Assembly (NCBI GenBank): GCA_963700195.1
Contig: CAVOWQ010000003.1
Span: 124,001-188,000, forward strand
DNA length: 64,000 bases
Source: AP-15 sp963700195
GTDB taxonomy: Bacteria; Pseudomonadota; Alphaproteobacteria; ATCC43930; CGMCC-115725
Reading direction: 5' to 3'
The notes below the pieces were generated by a model. The model did not search any database. It saw only the letters and a list, made by a program, of their open reading frames with translations, and was not told the origin of the DNA. Position numbers and translations under genes: made by a program. Below, in pieces: positions 56,334-64,000 of the stretch (position 1 is its first letter; each line of letters opens with the position of its first letter).

Positions 56334-56534
56334 ATGGATAATCGATCCGAACATGGCGAGGACGGAGCCGAGCAGCGACGGTCGGCGGCGCTGATCGGGT
56401 TGATCATCATCCTGGCACTGGCGATTGCCGGGGTGGTTCTCGTCAGAGAGCTCAGAGAACGGTCCCGGCTAGAAGATTGCCTGATGTCAGGACGCACGAA
56501 TTGCGCCCCCATAGAGGTGCCCCTGCGCCGATAG
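56334..56534 (+). CDS. Small single-pass membrane protein, unknown function
   Basis: Protein of 66 residues. It has an N-terminal charged segment (DNRSEHGEDGAEQRRS), one membrane helix (AALIGLIIILALAIAGVVLV) and a conserved-looking tail (RERSRLEDCLMSGRTNCAP). The 'LEDCLMSGRTNCAP' ending recurs in short hypothetical proteins of several alphaproteobacteria, so I take it as a real gene. It lies between the CoA-transferase promoter region and the efflux locus. Confidence 0.72.
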   Translation: MDNRSEHGEDGAEQRRSAALIGLIIILALAIAGVVLVRELRERSRLEDCLMSGRTNCAPIEVPLRR

Positions 56535-56658
56535 CACCGCTTCGGCAGGGATAACCCTGCGGCAAAAAATCCAGGGATAGTGGCCGCGGATGACTCGTAT
56601 AGTTTGTCTATGATAGATGTTGCGCCTCTATAGGTGCTCAGGTTTGGAGGCGCTCGGG

Positions 56659-57804
56659 ATGGTAAGGCGTGCGATCGGAGGAGTCGTAATCCTTTCGTTG
56701 GCGGCCGTCGTGGCGATCTGGCGATTGAGCCCCGGCACCGAGGTACCGGTGGCGGCGGCACAGACGACCACGCCGGGCATCCCGATTACAGCAGGAACCG
56801 TCACAGCCCAGGATGTCCCGGTCTTCCTGAACGGGATCGGCACAGTCCAAGCCTACAACATGGTCGCGATCAAGAGCCGGGTCGACGGACAGATCGTCAA
56901 AGTCGACTTCAAGGAAGGCCAGGACATCAAGACGGGGGATCCGCTTTTTCAAATCGACCCGCGTACCTTTCAGGCGGCGCTTGAGCAAGCGCAAGCAGCG
57001 AAACAAAAGGACGAGGCGCAGCTGATCGGCGCTCAACTCGATCTCGACCGTTACGAAAAGCTGATCGGCTCCGGATACCAGACCCGACAGAGCTATGACC
57101 AGCAAAAGGCAATGGTCGCGCAGCTGCAGGCGTCGATCAAAGGCGACGAGGCGCAGATCAATACCGCCAAGCTCAATCTCAGCTATGCCGATATCCGTTC
57201 TCCGATCGACGGACGCCTCGGGGCGCGTCTCGTCGACAAAGGCAATCTTGTGCATGCCAACGATAATACGCCGCTGGTGATGATCACCGAGGTGAAGCCG
57301 ATTTTTGTTAGCTTCACGCTGCCGCAAGATGATTTCGACGACCTCCGCGAAGGCCAAAACAAGGCGCCGCTTGGGGTCTATGCCTATAGCGGCGATGGCA
57401 AGAAGCAACTGGCCGAGGGCAAATTAACGCTCATTGACAACGCGATCGACCAGGCGACGGGGACGATCCACCTGAAGGCGCGCTTCGACAACGAGGAAGA
57501 GCGGCTTTGGCCCGGCGAGTTCGTTAGCCTCCGGGTAGTCCTCTCGACGCGTCGGGATGTTGCAACGGTGCCGTCACAGACCGTGCAGGCCGGTCCAGAC
57601 GGGCAGTACGCTTATGTTATCAAGCCGGACAACACGGTCGAGCGGCGCGCCGTCGAGGTCGCCTCGATCCAGGACGGCATCGCTGTCGTGACGAAGGGGC
57701 TGACGCCGGGCGAGCGGGTCGTGGTCGACGGCCAGTACCGGTTGACCAACGGCGCCCGCGTCAACCCGCAGGCCCCGTCCGCCCCCGCGGGCGCAGCTGG
57801 GTGA
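56659..57804 (+). CDS. RND efflux periplasmic adaptor (membrane-fusion protein, MdtA type)
   Basis: Adaptor that links an inner-membrane RND pump to an outer-membrane channel. The 381-residue protein starts at the ATG at 56659 (GGAGG 8 bases upstream) with a membrane anchor (GGVVILSLAAVVAIWRLS). Its lipoyl/hairpin region has QIVKVDFKEGQDIKTGDPLFQ and coiled-coil LEQAQAAKQKDEAQLIGAQLD; the beta-barrel part has LNLSYADIRSPIDGRLG and IDQATGTIHLKARFDNEEERL, and the membrane-proximal end is VVDGQYRLTNGARVN. It is the first gene of an adaptor-RND-MarR-RND locus. Confidence 0.93.
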   Translation: MVRRAIGGVVILSLAAVVAIWRLSPGTEVPVAAAQTTTPGIPITAGTVTAQDVPVFLNGIGTVQAYNMVAIKSRVDGQIVKVDFKEGQDIKTGDPLFQIDPRTFQAALEQAQAAKQKDEAQLIGAQLDLDRYEKLIGSGYQTRQSYDQQKAMVAQLQASIKGDEAQINTAKLNLSYADIRSPIDGRLGARLVDKGNLVHANDNTPLVMITEVKPIFVSFTLPQDDFDDLREGQNKAPLGVYAYSGDGKKQLAEGKLTLIDNAIDQATGTIHLKARFDNEEERLWPGEFVSLRVVLSTRRDVATVPSQTVQAGPDGQYAYVIKPDNTVERRAVEVASIQDGIAVVTKGLTPGERVVVDGQYRLTNGARVNPQAPSAPAGAAG

Positions 57805-57872
57805 CAGGCATCGCGGCTCTCAAACCAACCAAGCAGCCGGCTAGTCCCCAATAAACGAGAAGGCGATCGCCG

Positions 57873-60800
57873 ATGAGCATTTCGGAACCCTTTATCCGCC
57901 GGCCGATCGCCACTTCACTGATGATGCTGGGCGTGCTCGTTTTCGGCATCGGCGCCTACAGCCTCCTGCCGGTCGCGGCGTTGCCGAACGTCGATTTTCC
58001 GACCATCGTGGTTTCGATCAATTATCCCGGCGCGAGCCCGGAAACGATGGCATCGGCGGTCGCGACGCCGCTCGAGCAGCAATTCGCGGCGATCCCTGCG
58101 CTCAGCCAAATGACTTCGACGAGCGGTATAGGCTCGTTGTCGATCACCCTGCAATTCGATCTCTCTCGCAACATCGATGCCGCCGCGCAGGATGTCCAAA
58201 CTGCGATCAACGCGGCCACTGGCCTGCTGCCCAAGGACCTCCCGAACCCGCCGACCTACAGAAAGACCAATCCGGCGGACCGCCCCGTCCTGATCTACGC
58301 CGTCCATTCGGACGCTCTGCCGATCTACAAGGTCGATGATTACGCGTACACGATCGTGGCCCAGAAATTGTCGACCGTGAAGGGTGTTTCTGAGTCGCGG
58401 ATCTTCGGCCAGAAGCCGTATGCCGTGCACATCCGGATCAATCCCGGCGCGCTCGCCGCCCGCGGCATCGGCCTCGAAGACGTCCACAACGCGCTTACGT
58501 TGGCAACCGTCGACCGGCCGAAGGGAAACCTCGAAGGCGCGCATCAGGTCTTCACCATCGATACCAACGACCAGCTGTTCAACGCCGCAACTTTCGGCAA
58601 CGTCATCGTCGCTTACCGCAACGGCGCGCCGGTGCGCCTGAAAGATATTGGCGAAGTCATCGATGCGACGCAAAACGAGCGCATCGGCGCGTGGTATGTC
58701 GACACGCCGGCAGAAGGCCTGGCGATACAGCGCCAAGCGGGCGCCAACACGATCGAACTGGTCGACACGATTAAGAGCTGGATCCCGCGCCTCGAGGAAT
58801 CGATCCCGCCCATGGTAAGGATCGATCTCGTTTCCGACCGCTCGCTTGTCGTCCGCGCGGCAGTGCACGACGTGCAGTTCACGATGATGCTGACCGTCGG
58901 GTTTGTCATCCTCGTCATCTTCCTGTTCCTGCGCACGTTCTGGGCGACGGTGATCCCGAGCTTAGCGGTGCCGCTGTCGCTACTCGCTACTCTTGGGGTC
59001 ATGTACGCCCTCGGCTACAACCTTGATAACATCTCGCTGATGGCCCTGACGATCTCGGTGGGCTTTGTCGTCGACGATGCGATCGTCATGATCGAGAACA
59101 TCGTGCGCTACATCGAGCAGGGGGTTTCGCCCCTCGAAGCCGCCCTCAAGGGAGCCGGCCAGATCGGCTTCACGATCATCTCGATCACCTTTTCGCTGAT
59201 TGCGGTTTTTATCCCGCTGCTCTTCATGGGCGGCATCATCGGAAGGCTGTTCCGCGAGTTCGCCGTTACCGTGGCCGTGGCGGTGATAGCGTCCGCGTTT
59301 GTCTCGCTGACCCTGACACCTGTGCTGTGCTCGCTCTTTTTGAAAGAGCAGGGTCTACATGGAACGGGTCGTCTCAACCAGCTCGCTGAGCGCTTTTTCG
59401 TAGGGTTCCTCAACCTCTACGACCGTGGGCTGATATTCGTCTTGCGCCATCAGTTGCCGGCGCTCCTGTCGACCCTGGCGCTTATCGTGCTGACCGGCTA
59501 CCTGTACGTCGCGATTCCAAAAGGCTTTTTCCCGGAGCAGGACACCGGGTTCATTTTCGGCCAAGCAGATGCGCGTGAGGATATATCGTTCCCCGCCATG
59601 GCCGAGCTCACTCACCAGATCGTCGACGTCGTAAAGGACGATCCCGCCGTTTCCGGCGTCTTTTCCTTTACTGGGGCCAGCGCCTACAACCCGACCGAGA
59701 ATACCGCTCGCGTATTCATTCAGCTGAAGCCCCATGATCAGCGGGACCGAACCTCCAGCCAAATCATTCAACGCCTGCGGCCGAAAGTGGCTGCGGTCCA
59801 GGGCGTCAAGTTTTACATGCAATCCGGGCAGGATATCAGCATCGGCGGGCGCCTCAGTCGTACCCTCTATCAGTACACACTGACCGACACAGACTCCGAC
59901 GAGCTCAATCACTGGGCACCGATCATCGAGGCGGAAATGCGGAAGATGCCTGAGCTTCAGGACATCGCCTCCGACCAGCAGATCGCCGCGCCACATCTCG
60001 CGATCCAGATCGACCGCGATGCCGCAGCAAGGCTCGGCATCTCGCCCTCACTGATCGACGAGACGCTCTACGACGCGTTCGGCCAACGCCAAGTCGCGAA
60101 CATCTACACCTCGACCAATCAATACAAGGTCATTCTCGAGGTGCAGCCCGAGTTCCAGGACGATCCGACGGCCCTGTCGAAAATTTTCGTGATCGGGCCG
60201 CGCGGGGCGCAAATTCCGTTGAGCGCGTTCGCGCACTTCACCCCGAAGGTCGAGGCGCTGTCGATAAACCATCAGGGACAGTTTCCGGCAGTGACCTTGT
60301 CGTTCAACCTGGCGCCCGGCATCGCTCTCGGGCAAGCGGTCGACAAGATCCAGGCGACGATGGCCCAGCTGCGCGTGCCGGGAACGCTCGATGCTTCCTT
60401 CCAAGGCACCGCACAGGCCTTCAAGGCATCCTTGTCCTCGACCCCACTGCTGGTCGCCGCCGCGATCATCGTGGTCTATATCGTCTTGGGCATGCTTTAT
60501 GAGAGCTATATTCATCCGATCACAATCCTTTCGGCCTTGCCGTCGGCGGGCGTCGGGGCGCTCTTGGCGTTGATGCTGCTGCACTACGATCTAAGCGTGA
60601 TCGCGTTGATCGGCGTCATTTTGTTGATCGGCATCGTCAAGAAAAACGCGATCATGATGATCGATTTCGCTCTCCAGGCGGAGCGGCTCGAGGGCAAGAG
60701 CCCGCAGGAGGCGATCCACCAGGCCTGCCTGTTGCGCTTTCGGCCAATCATGATGACGACCTTTGCGGCGCTATTCGGCGCCCTGCCGATCGCGATGGGC

Positions 60801-61022
60801 CAGGGCGCCGGCTCTGAGCTGCGGCGGCCGCTCGGCATTTCCATCATTGGCGGCCTGCTCATCTCGCAGTGGCTGACGCTGTACACGACCCCGGTGATTT
60901 ATCTCTATCTCGAACGGTTCGCGCGCTGGGTCGGGCGTCCGTACCGCCCGTCGCGCGTGCAAGAAGCACTTTCGAAGGCTCCGAGATCAGCCCTTGCGGA
61001 AAGTCGCCATGGCGCCGAGTGA
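57873..61022 (+). CDS. RND multidrug efflux permease (MdtB/MdtC type), copy 1
   Basis: Proton-driven inner-membrane pump subunit of 1049 residues, normal family length. The start is MSISEPFIRRPIATSLMMLG. Seen: the first helix VLVFGIGAYSLLPVAALPNVD, FDLSRNIDAAAQDVQTAINA, and, in helix 4, the proton-relay Asp pair in ISVGFVVDDAIVMIENIVRYI. Large periplasmic loops and LTVGFVILVIFLFLRTFWATV, TFSLIAVFIPLLFMGGIIGRL complete the HAE1 pattern. The second RND gene downstream is very similar, as in the MdtB/MdtC pair that form a mixed trimer. The 3' end overlaps the MarR start by 14 bases. Confidence 0.95.
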   Translation: MSISEPFIRRPIATSLMMLGVLVFGIGAYSLLPVAALPNVDFPTIVVSINYPGASPETMASAVATPLEQQFAAIPALSQMTSTSGIGSLSITLQFDLSRNIDAAAQDVQTAINAATGLLPKDLPNPPTYRKTNPADRPVLIYAVHSDALPIYKVDDYAYTIVAQKLSTVKGVSESRIFGQKPYAVHIRINPGALAARGIGLEDVHNALTLATVDRPKGNLEGAHQVFTIDTNDQLFNAATFGNVIVAYRNGAPVRLKDIGEVIDATQNERIGAWYVDTPAEGLAIQRQAGANTIELVDTIKSWIPRLEESIPPMVRIDLVSDRSLVVRAAVHDVQFTMMLTVGFVILVIFLFLRTFWATVIPSLAVPLSLLATLGVMYALGYNLDNISLMALTISVGFVVDDAIVMIENIVRYIEQGVSPLEAALKGAGQIGFTIISITFSLIAVFIPLLFMGGIIGRLFREFAVTVAVAVIASAFVSLTLTPVLCSLFLKEQGLHGTGRLNQLAERFFVGFLNLYDRGLIFVLRHQLPALLSTLALIVLTGYLYVAIPKGFFPEQDTGFIFGQADAREDISFPAMAELTHQIVDVVKDDPAVSGVFSFTGASAYNPTENTARVFIQLKPHDQRDRTSSQIIQRLRPKVAAVQGVKFYMQSGQDISIGGRLSRTLYQYTLTDTDSDELNHWAPIIEAEMRKMPELQDIASDQQIAAPHLAIQIDRDAAARLGISPSLIDETLYDAFGQRQVANIYTSTNQYKVILEVQPEFQDDPTALSKIFVIGPRGAQIPLSAFAHFTPKVEALSINHQGQFPAVTLSFNLAPGIALGQAVDKIQATMAQLRVPGTLDASFQGTAQAFKASLSSTPLLVAAAIIVVYIVLGMLYESYIHPITILSALPSAGVGALLALMLLHYDLSVIALIGVILLIGIVKKNAIMMIDFALQAERLEGKSPQEAIHQACLLRFRPIMMTTFAALFGALPIAMGQGAGSELRRPLGISIIGGLLISQWLTLYTTPVIYLYLERFARWVGRPYRPSRVQEALSKAPRSALAESRHGAE

Positions 61023-61596
61023 CATGTTGCATCCGCCCACGCTGCGAGGTCAGTCGCCTGACTGCAGGCCCGAGGGGAGCCGGACCGAGGTCGGCCGTGC
61101 ATTCGGCTTTCTCGTCCATGACGTCTCGCGGTTGATCAAACGGGGGTTTGAGCGTCGGGCGCGGCAGATGGGGTTGCCGATCACGCGTCAGCAAGCGGCA
61201 GTCGTCCTCAATATTGCGGGCAACGAGGGTGTGAGCCAAGCCGAGGTGGCGGCTTGGCTCGACATTGAGCCGATCGCACTGGTTCGCATGCTGGACAAAC
61301 TGCACGAGGAGGGACTGGTCGAGCGGCGCGCCCATCCGACCGATCGCCGCGTCCGGACACTGTGGCTGACACCCGCCGCCCAGGCGGTGATCGCCCAAAT
61401 TCTCGCAATCAATAAAGCAATTCGCGAGGAAGCCTTTGCCGGCATGGCGGCAGATACGCGCGAGACGTTGATCGACATCCTCGACAGGATCAAAGGGAAC
61501 CTCGCCCTCCGAGAAGGAACAGAAACCAGCCCAGCGGCTCCTACCGCCGGGTCTGACGGTATCGATGTTGCAAGGCTCCCGGTTGCGGCTAGCTGA
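61009..61596 (+). CDS. MarR-family transcriptional regulator
   Basis: Winged-helix regulator of about 195 residues. The winged-HTH is LPITRQQAAVVLNIAGNEG, VSQAEVAAWLDIEPIALVRM and LDKLHEEGLVERRAHPTDRR, with the MarR beta-wing VRTLWLTPAAQAVIAQILA. The start is ATG 61009 (MAPSDML), overlapping the RND stop by 14 bases; ATG 61024 is another option. It sits between two RND permease genes, so it probably represses the whole efflux operon and responds to a pump substrate. Confidence 0.9.
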   Translation: MAPSDMLHPPTLRGQSPDCRPEGSRTEVGRAFGFLVHDVSRLIKRGFERRARQMGLPITRQQAAVVLNIAGNEGVSQAEVAAWLDIEPIALVRMLDKLHEEGLVERRAHPTDRRVRTLWLTPAAQAVIAQILAINKAIREEAFAGMAADTRETLIDILDRIKGNLALREGTETSPAAPTAGSDGIDVARLPVAAS

Positions 61597-61632
61597 GCCG
61601 CCAAGCTTGAACAAGAAAGAGAGCAAGCGGCG

Positions 61633-64000
61633 ATGAGTATCTCGGAACCATTTATCCGGCGCCCGATCGGGACCTCTCTGCTGATGCTGGGCGTGCTCGT
61701 CTTCGGGATTGGCGCCTATGGGCTGCTTCCTGTTGCCCCCCTGCCGAATGTCGATTTCCCGACGATCACGGTGACCGCAAGCTATCCCGGCGCGAGCCCG
61801 CAGACGATGGCTTCGGCGATTGCGACGCCGCTTGAACAGCAATTCACCCAGATCCCGGCGCTCGACCAGATGACGTCGCTCTCCGGCATCGGGACGACGA
61901 CGATCACCTTGCAGTTCGACCTGTCCCGCAACATCGACGGGGCCGCGGTGGACGTGGTGACCGCGATCAATGCCGCGGCCGGGCTGCTGCCAAAGGATCT
62001 GCCGAGCCCGCCGACCTACCGGAAGGTCAATCCGGCCGATTTTCCGATCATGATCTATGCCGTCCATTCGGACGCGGTTCCGGACTATCGGCTCGACGAC
62101 TACGCCAACACAGTGCTTGGGGAGCGGCTGTCGACGGTGCCGGGTGTCGGGCAGGTGTCGATCTTCGGCCAGAAATTGTATGCCGCACGTGTGCAGGTCA
62201 ACCCGGCGGCGCTCGCCGCGCACCGCATTGGTCTCGAAGACGTCCGCAATGCGCTCGTGAACGCGACGGTCAATGAACCTAAAGGCGCGATCGAGGGCCC
62301 CGACCAAGCGATCGCACTCGAGACCAACGATCAGCTGTTCAACGCTGAAGCTTACGGAAACATCATTGTCGCCTATCGCAACGGGGCGCCGGTGCGCATC
62401 AAGGATGTCGGGGATGCGCTCGAACTCGGTGCAGAACGCACGCGTCGGCGCCTGGTTCAACAATAGAGCGGCCGAGGGCATCGCGATCCAGAAGGCGCCC
62501 GGCGCCAATACCGTCGCGTTGGTCGACACGATCAAGGCGTTGATGCCGAAGCTCGAGCAATCGATCCCGCCCGCGGTCCATGTCGATCTGATGCTCGACC
62601 GCACGATGGTGACCCGCGCCGCGGTGCGCGACGTGCAACTCACGATGATGCTGACGATCTCCCTAGTCGTCGTGGTCATCTTCCTGTTCCTGCGCACGCT
62701 ATGGGCTACCGTGATCCCGAGCCTGGCGGTGCCGTTGTCGCTGCTCGCCACCTTCGCCGTGATGTACGTGGCCGGCTTCAGCCTCGACAATATTTCACTG
62801 ATGGCGCTGACGATCTCGGTCGGTTTCGTCGTCGACGATGCGATCGTCATGATCGAGAACATCGTCCGCTACATCGAGCAGGGATTGACCCCGTTCGAGG
62901 CCGCCCTCAAAGGAGCCGGCCAGATCGGCTTCACGATCATCTCGATTACCTTCTCGCTGATCGCGGTCTTCATTCCGCTCTTCGCGATGGGCGGCGTCAT
63001 CGGCCGATTGTTCCGCGAATTCGCGGTCACCGTATCGGTCGCCGTCGTTGCTTCGGCAATCGTGTCGCTGACTCTGACCCCGGTCATGTGCTCGCTGTTC
63101 CTGAAGGAGCAGGGGCTGCACCCGCAGGGCCGCTTCAACCGCGGCGCCGAGCGCTTTTTCGAGCGAATAATTGGGGCGTACGACCGCGGGCTCAATTTCG
63201 TCTTCCGCCATCAGTTCCCGGTGTTGATGTCTACTTTGCTGCTGATGGTGGCGACCGGCTACCTCTATGTGCAAATCCCGAAGGGGTTTTTCCCGCAACA
63301 GGACACGGGCACCGTGTTCGGCGAAATCGATACTCGGCAGGACGCGTCGTTTCTGAAAACGGTCAAAATCGCGCACGAGATCGTCGATATCGTCCGCAAT
63401 GACCCGAGCGTGGGCGGCGTCTTCATGCTCGCCGGGGCCTATGCTTACAACCCGACCGAGAACGCGGCCCGGGTCTTCTTCGCGCTGAAGCCGTTCGACG
63501 AGCGCAATGATACGGCCAATCAGGTCGTGCAGCGCTTGCGCCGGAAAGTACAGTCGGTCGAAGGCGCGGTTTTCTACATGCAGGTGCCGCAGAACATCAC
63601 GGTCGGCGGGCGCCTCAGCCGGACTCAATACCAATACACGCTGACCGATACTGACGACGCCGAGCTCAACCACTGGGCGCCGGTCCTCGAAGGCGAGATG
63701 CGCAAAATGCCGCAACTGCAGGACGTCGCCTCGGACCAGCAAAACGCTGCGCCCACTATGACTGTCGACGTCGATCGCGATGCGGCTTACCGGCTCGGCT
63801 TGTCGGCATCGCTGATCGACCAGACCCTCTATGACGCCTTTGGCCAGCGGCAGGTCGCGACGATCTACACAGCGACCAACCAATACAAGGTCGTCCTCGA
63901 AGTTCAGCCGCAATTCCGCAGCGACCGGGCGGCGCTCTCGAAGATCTATGTCGCCGCGCAGAACGGGGCGCAGGTGCCGCTCTCCGCCGTTGCCCATATG
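61633..64000 (+). CDS. RND multidrug efflux permease, copy 2, partial and frame-broken
   Basis: Second pump subunit; the 3' end lies outside the window. It begins MSISEPFIRRPIGTSLLMLG and matches copy 1 closely (FDLSRNIDGAAVDVVTAINA, ISVGFVVDDAIVMIENIVRYI, TFSLIAVFIPLFAMGGVIGRL). The frame breaks at about 62425: removing one C restores GDALESVQNARVGAWFNNRAA, and the protein then runs on in the next frame to the window end (through TATNQYKVVLEVQPQFR). As given, the first frame stops at 62466. The N-terminus and later motifs are complete, so the break is more likely an error than a loss of function. Confidence 0.9.

Overview
The window is a 64-kb stretch of a GC-rich alphaproteobacterial chromosome. 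The best lineage markers are an SUV3/MgpS-type RNA helicase coupled to an Hsp15-like S4 protein, a seven-iron ferredoxin FdxA next to CarD, a bacterial leucyl-transferase (Bpt), a fused indolepyruvate ferredoxin oxidoreductase, and GC-rich palindromic repeats of the kind common in Rhodospirillales and Hyphomicrobiales. I favour a Rhodospirillales-like or related soil/water organism, but the sequence does not fix the genus. No tRNA, rRNA, CRISPR array, transposase, integrase or prophage was seen.

Layout. 0-8.4 kb: glycolate oxidase genes glcD (5' truncated, frame-broken), glcE and glcF; convergent to them a GT2 glycosyltransferase/TVP38 membrane protein pair and pyruvate kinase; then an HtrA protease. 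8.4-17.2 kb: a fused TPP-dependent 2-oxoacid:ferredoxin oxidoreductase, a D-lactate dehydrogenase-type flavoprotein, an orphan HTH protein, a second HtrA and a broken lipoprotein gene. 17.3-25.4 kb: a carboxymuconolactone-decarboxylase-like protein, HtpG, a HerA-like ATPase behind a cytoplasmic histidine kinase, then the helicase-S4 pair. 25.8-36.5 kb: an accessory surface island, with TadG/TadE/TadE pseudopilin-like genes, a sugar epimerase, a DegT aminotransferase, and a convergent set of glycosyltransferases, a methyltransferase and an EmrE-like transporter. 36.7-39.1 kb: TerB-like, FdxA, CarD and a degenerate PPP-family phosphatase. 39.1-44 kb: two short-chain dehydrogenases with a MalK-type ABC importer lacking a binding protein. 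44-56 kb: an atypical ClC channel, a PcaB-like lyase, Bpt, a lipoprotein, a coiled-coil protein with a transglutaminase-like head, RDD and DUF1330 proteins, threonine ammonia-lyase, a penicillin-acylase-family hydrolase and a CoA-transferase. 56-64 kb: a tripartite efflux locus, adaptor-RND-MarR-RND; the second RND gene runs off the end.

The most striking global feature is the number of single-base frame breaks in otherwise well-conserved genes: about seventeen, mostly one extra base. They hit glcD, a lipoprotein gene, the histidine kinase, the tadG-like gene, a tadE-like gene, the epimerase, a methyltransferase, a GT39 enzyme, fdxA, the phosphatase and the second RND gene. Their presence in fdxA, a gene expected to be maintained, suggests that many are sequence errors rather than gene decay. 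Where both frames could be joined convincingly, the gene is reported with its reconstructed span.

No clearly new defence or mobile system was found. The best candidates for undescribed biology are the metal-ligand-less phosphatase beside carD, the transglutaminase-like coiled-coil protein, the histidine kinase-HerA pair, and the pseudopilin/glycan island that separates helicase-S4 from fdxA-carD.
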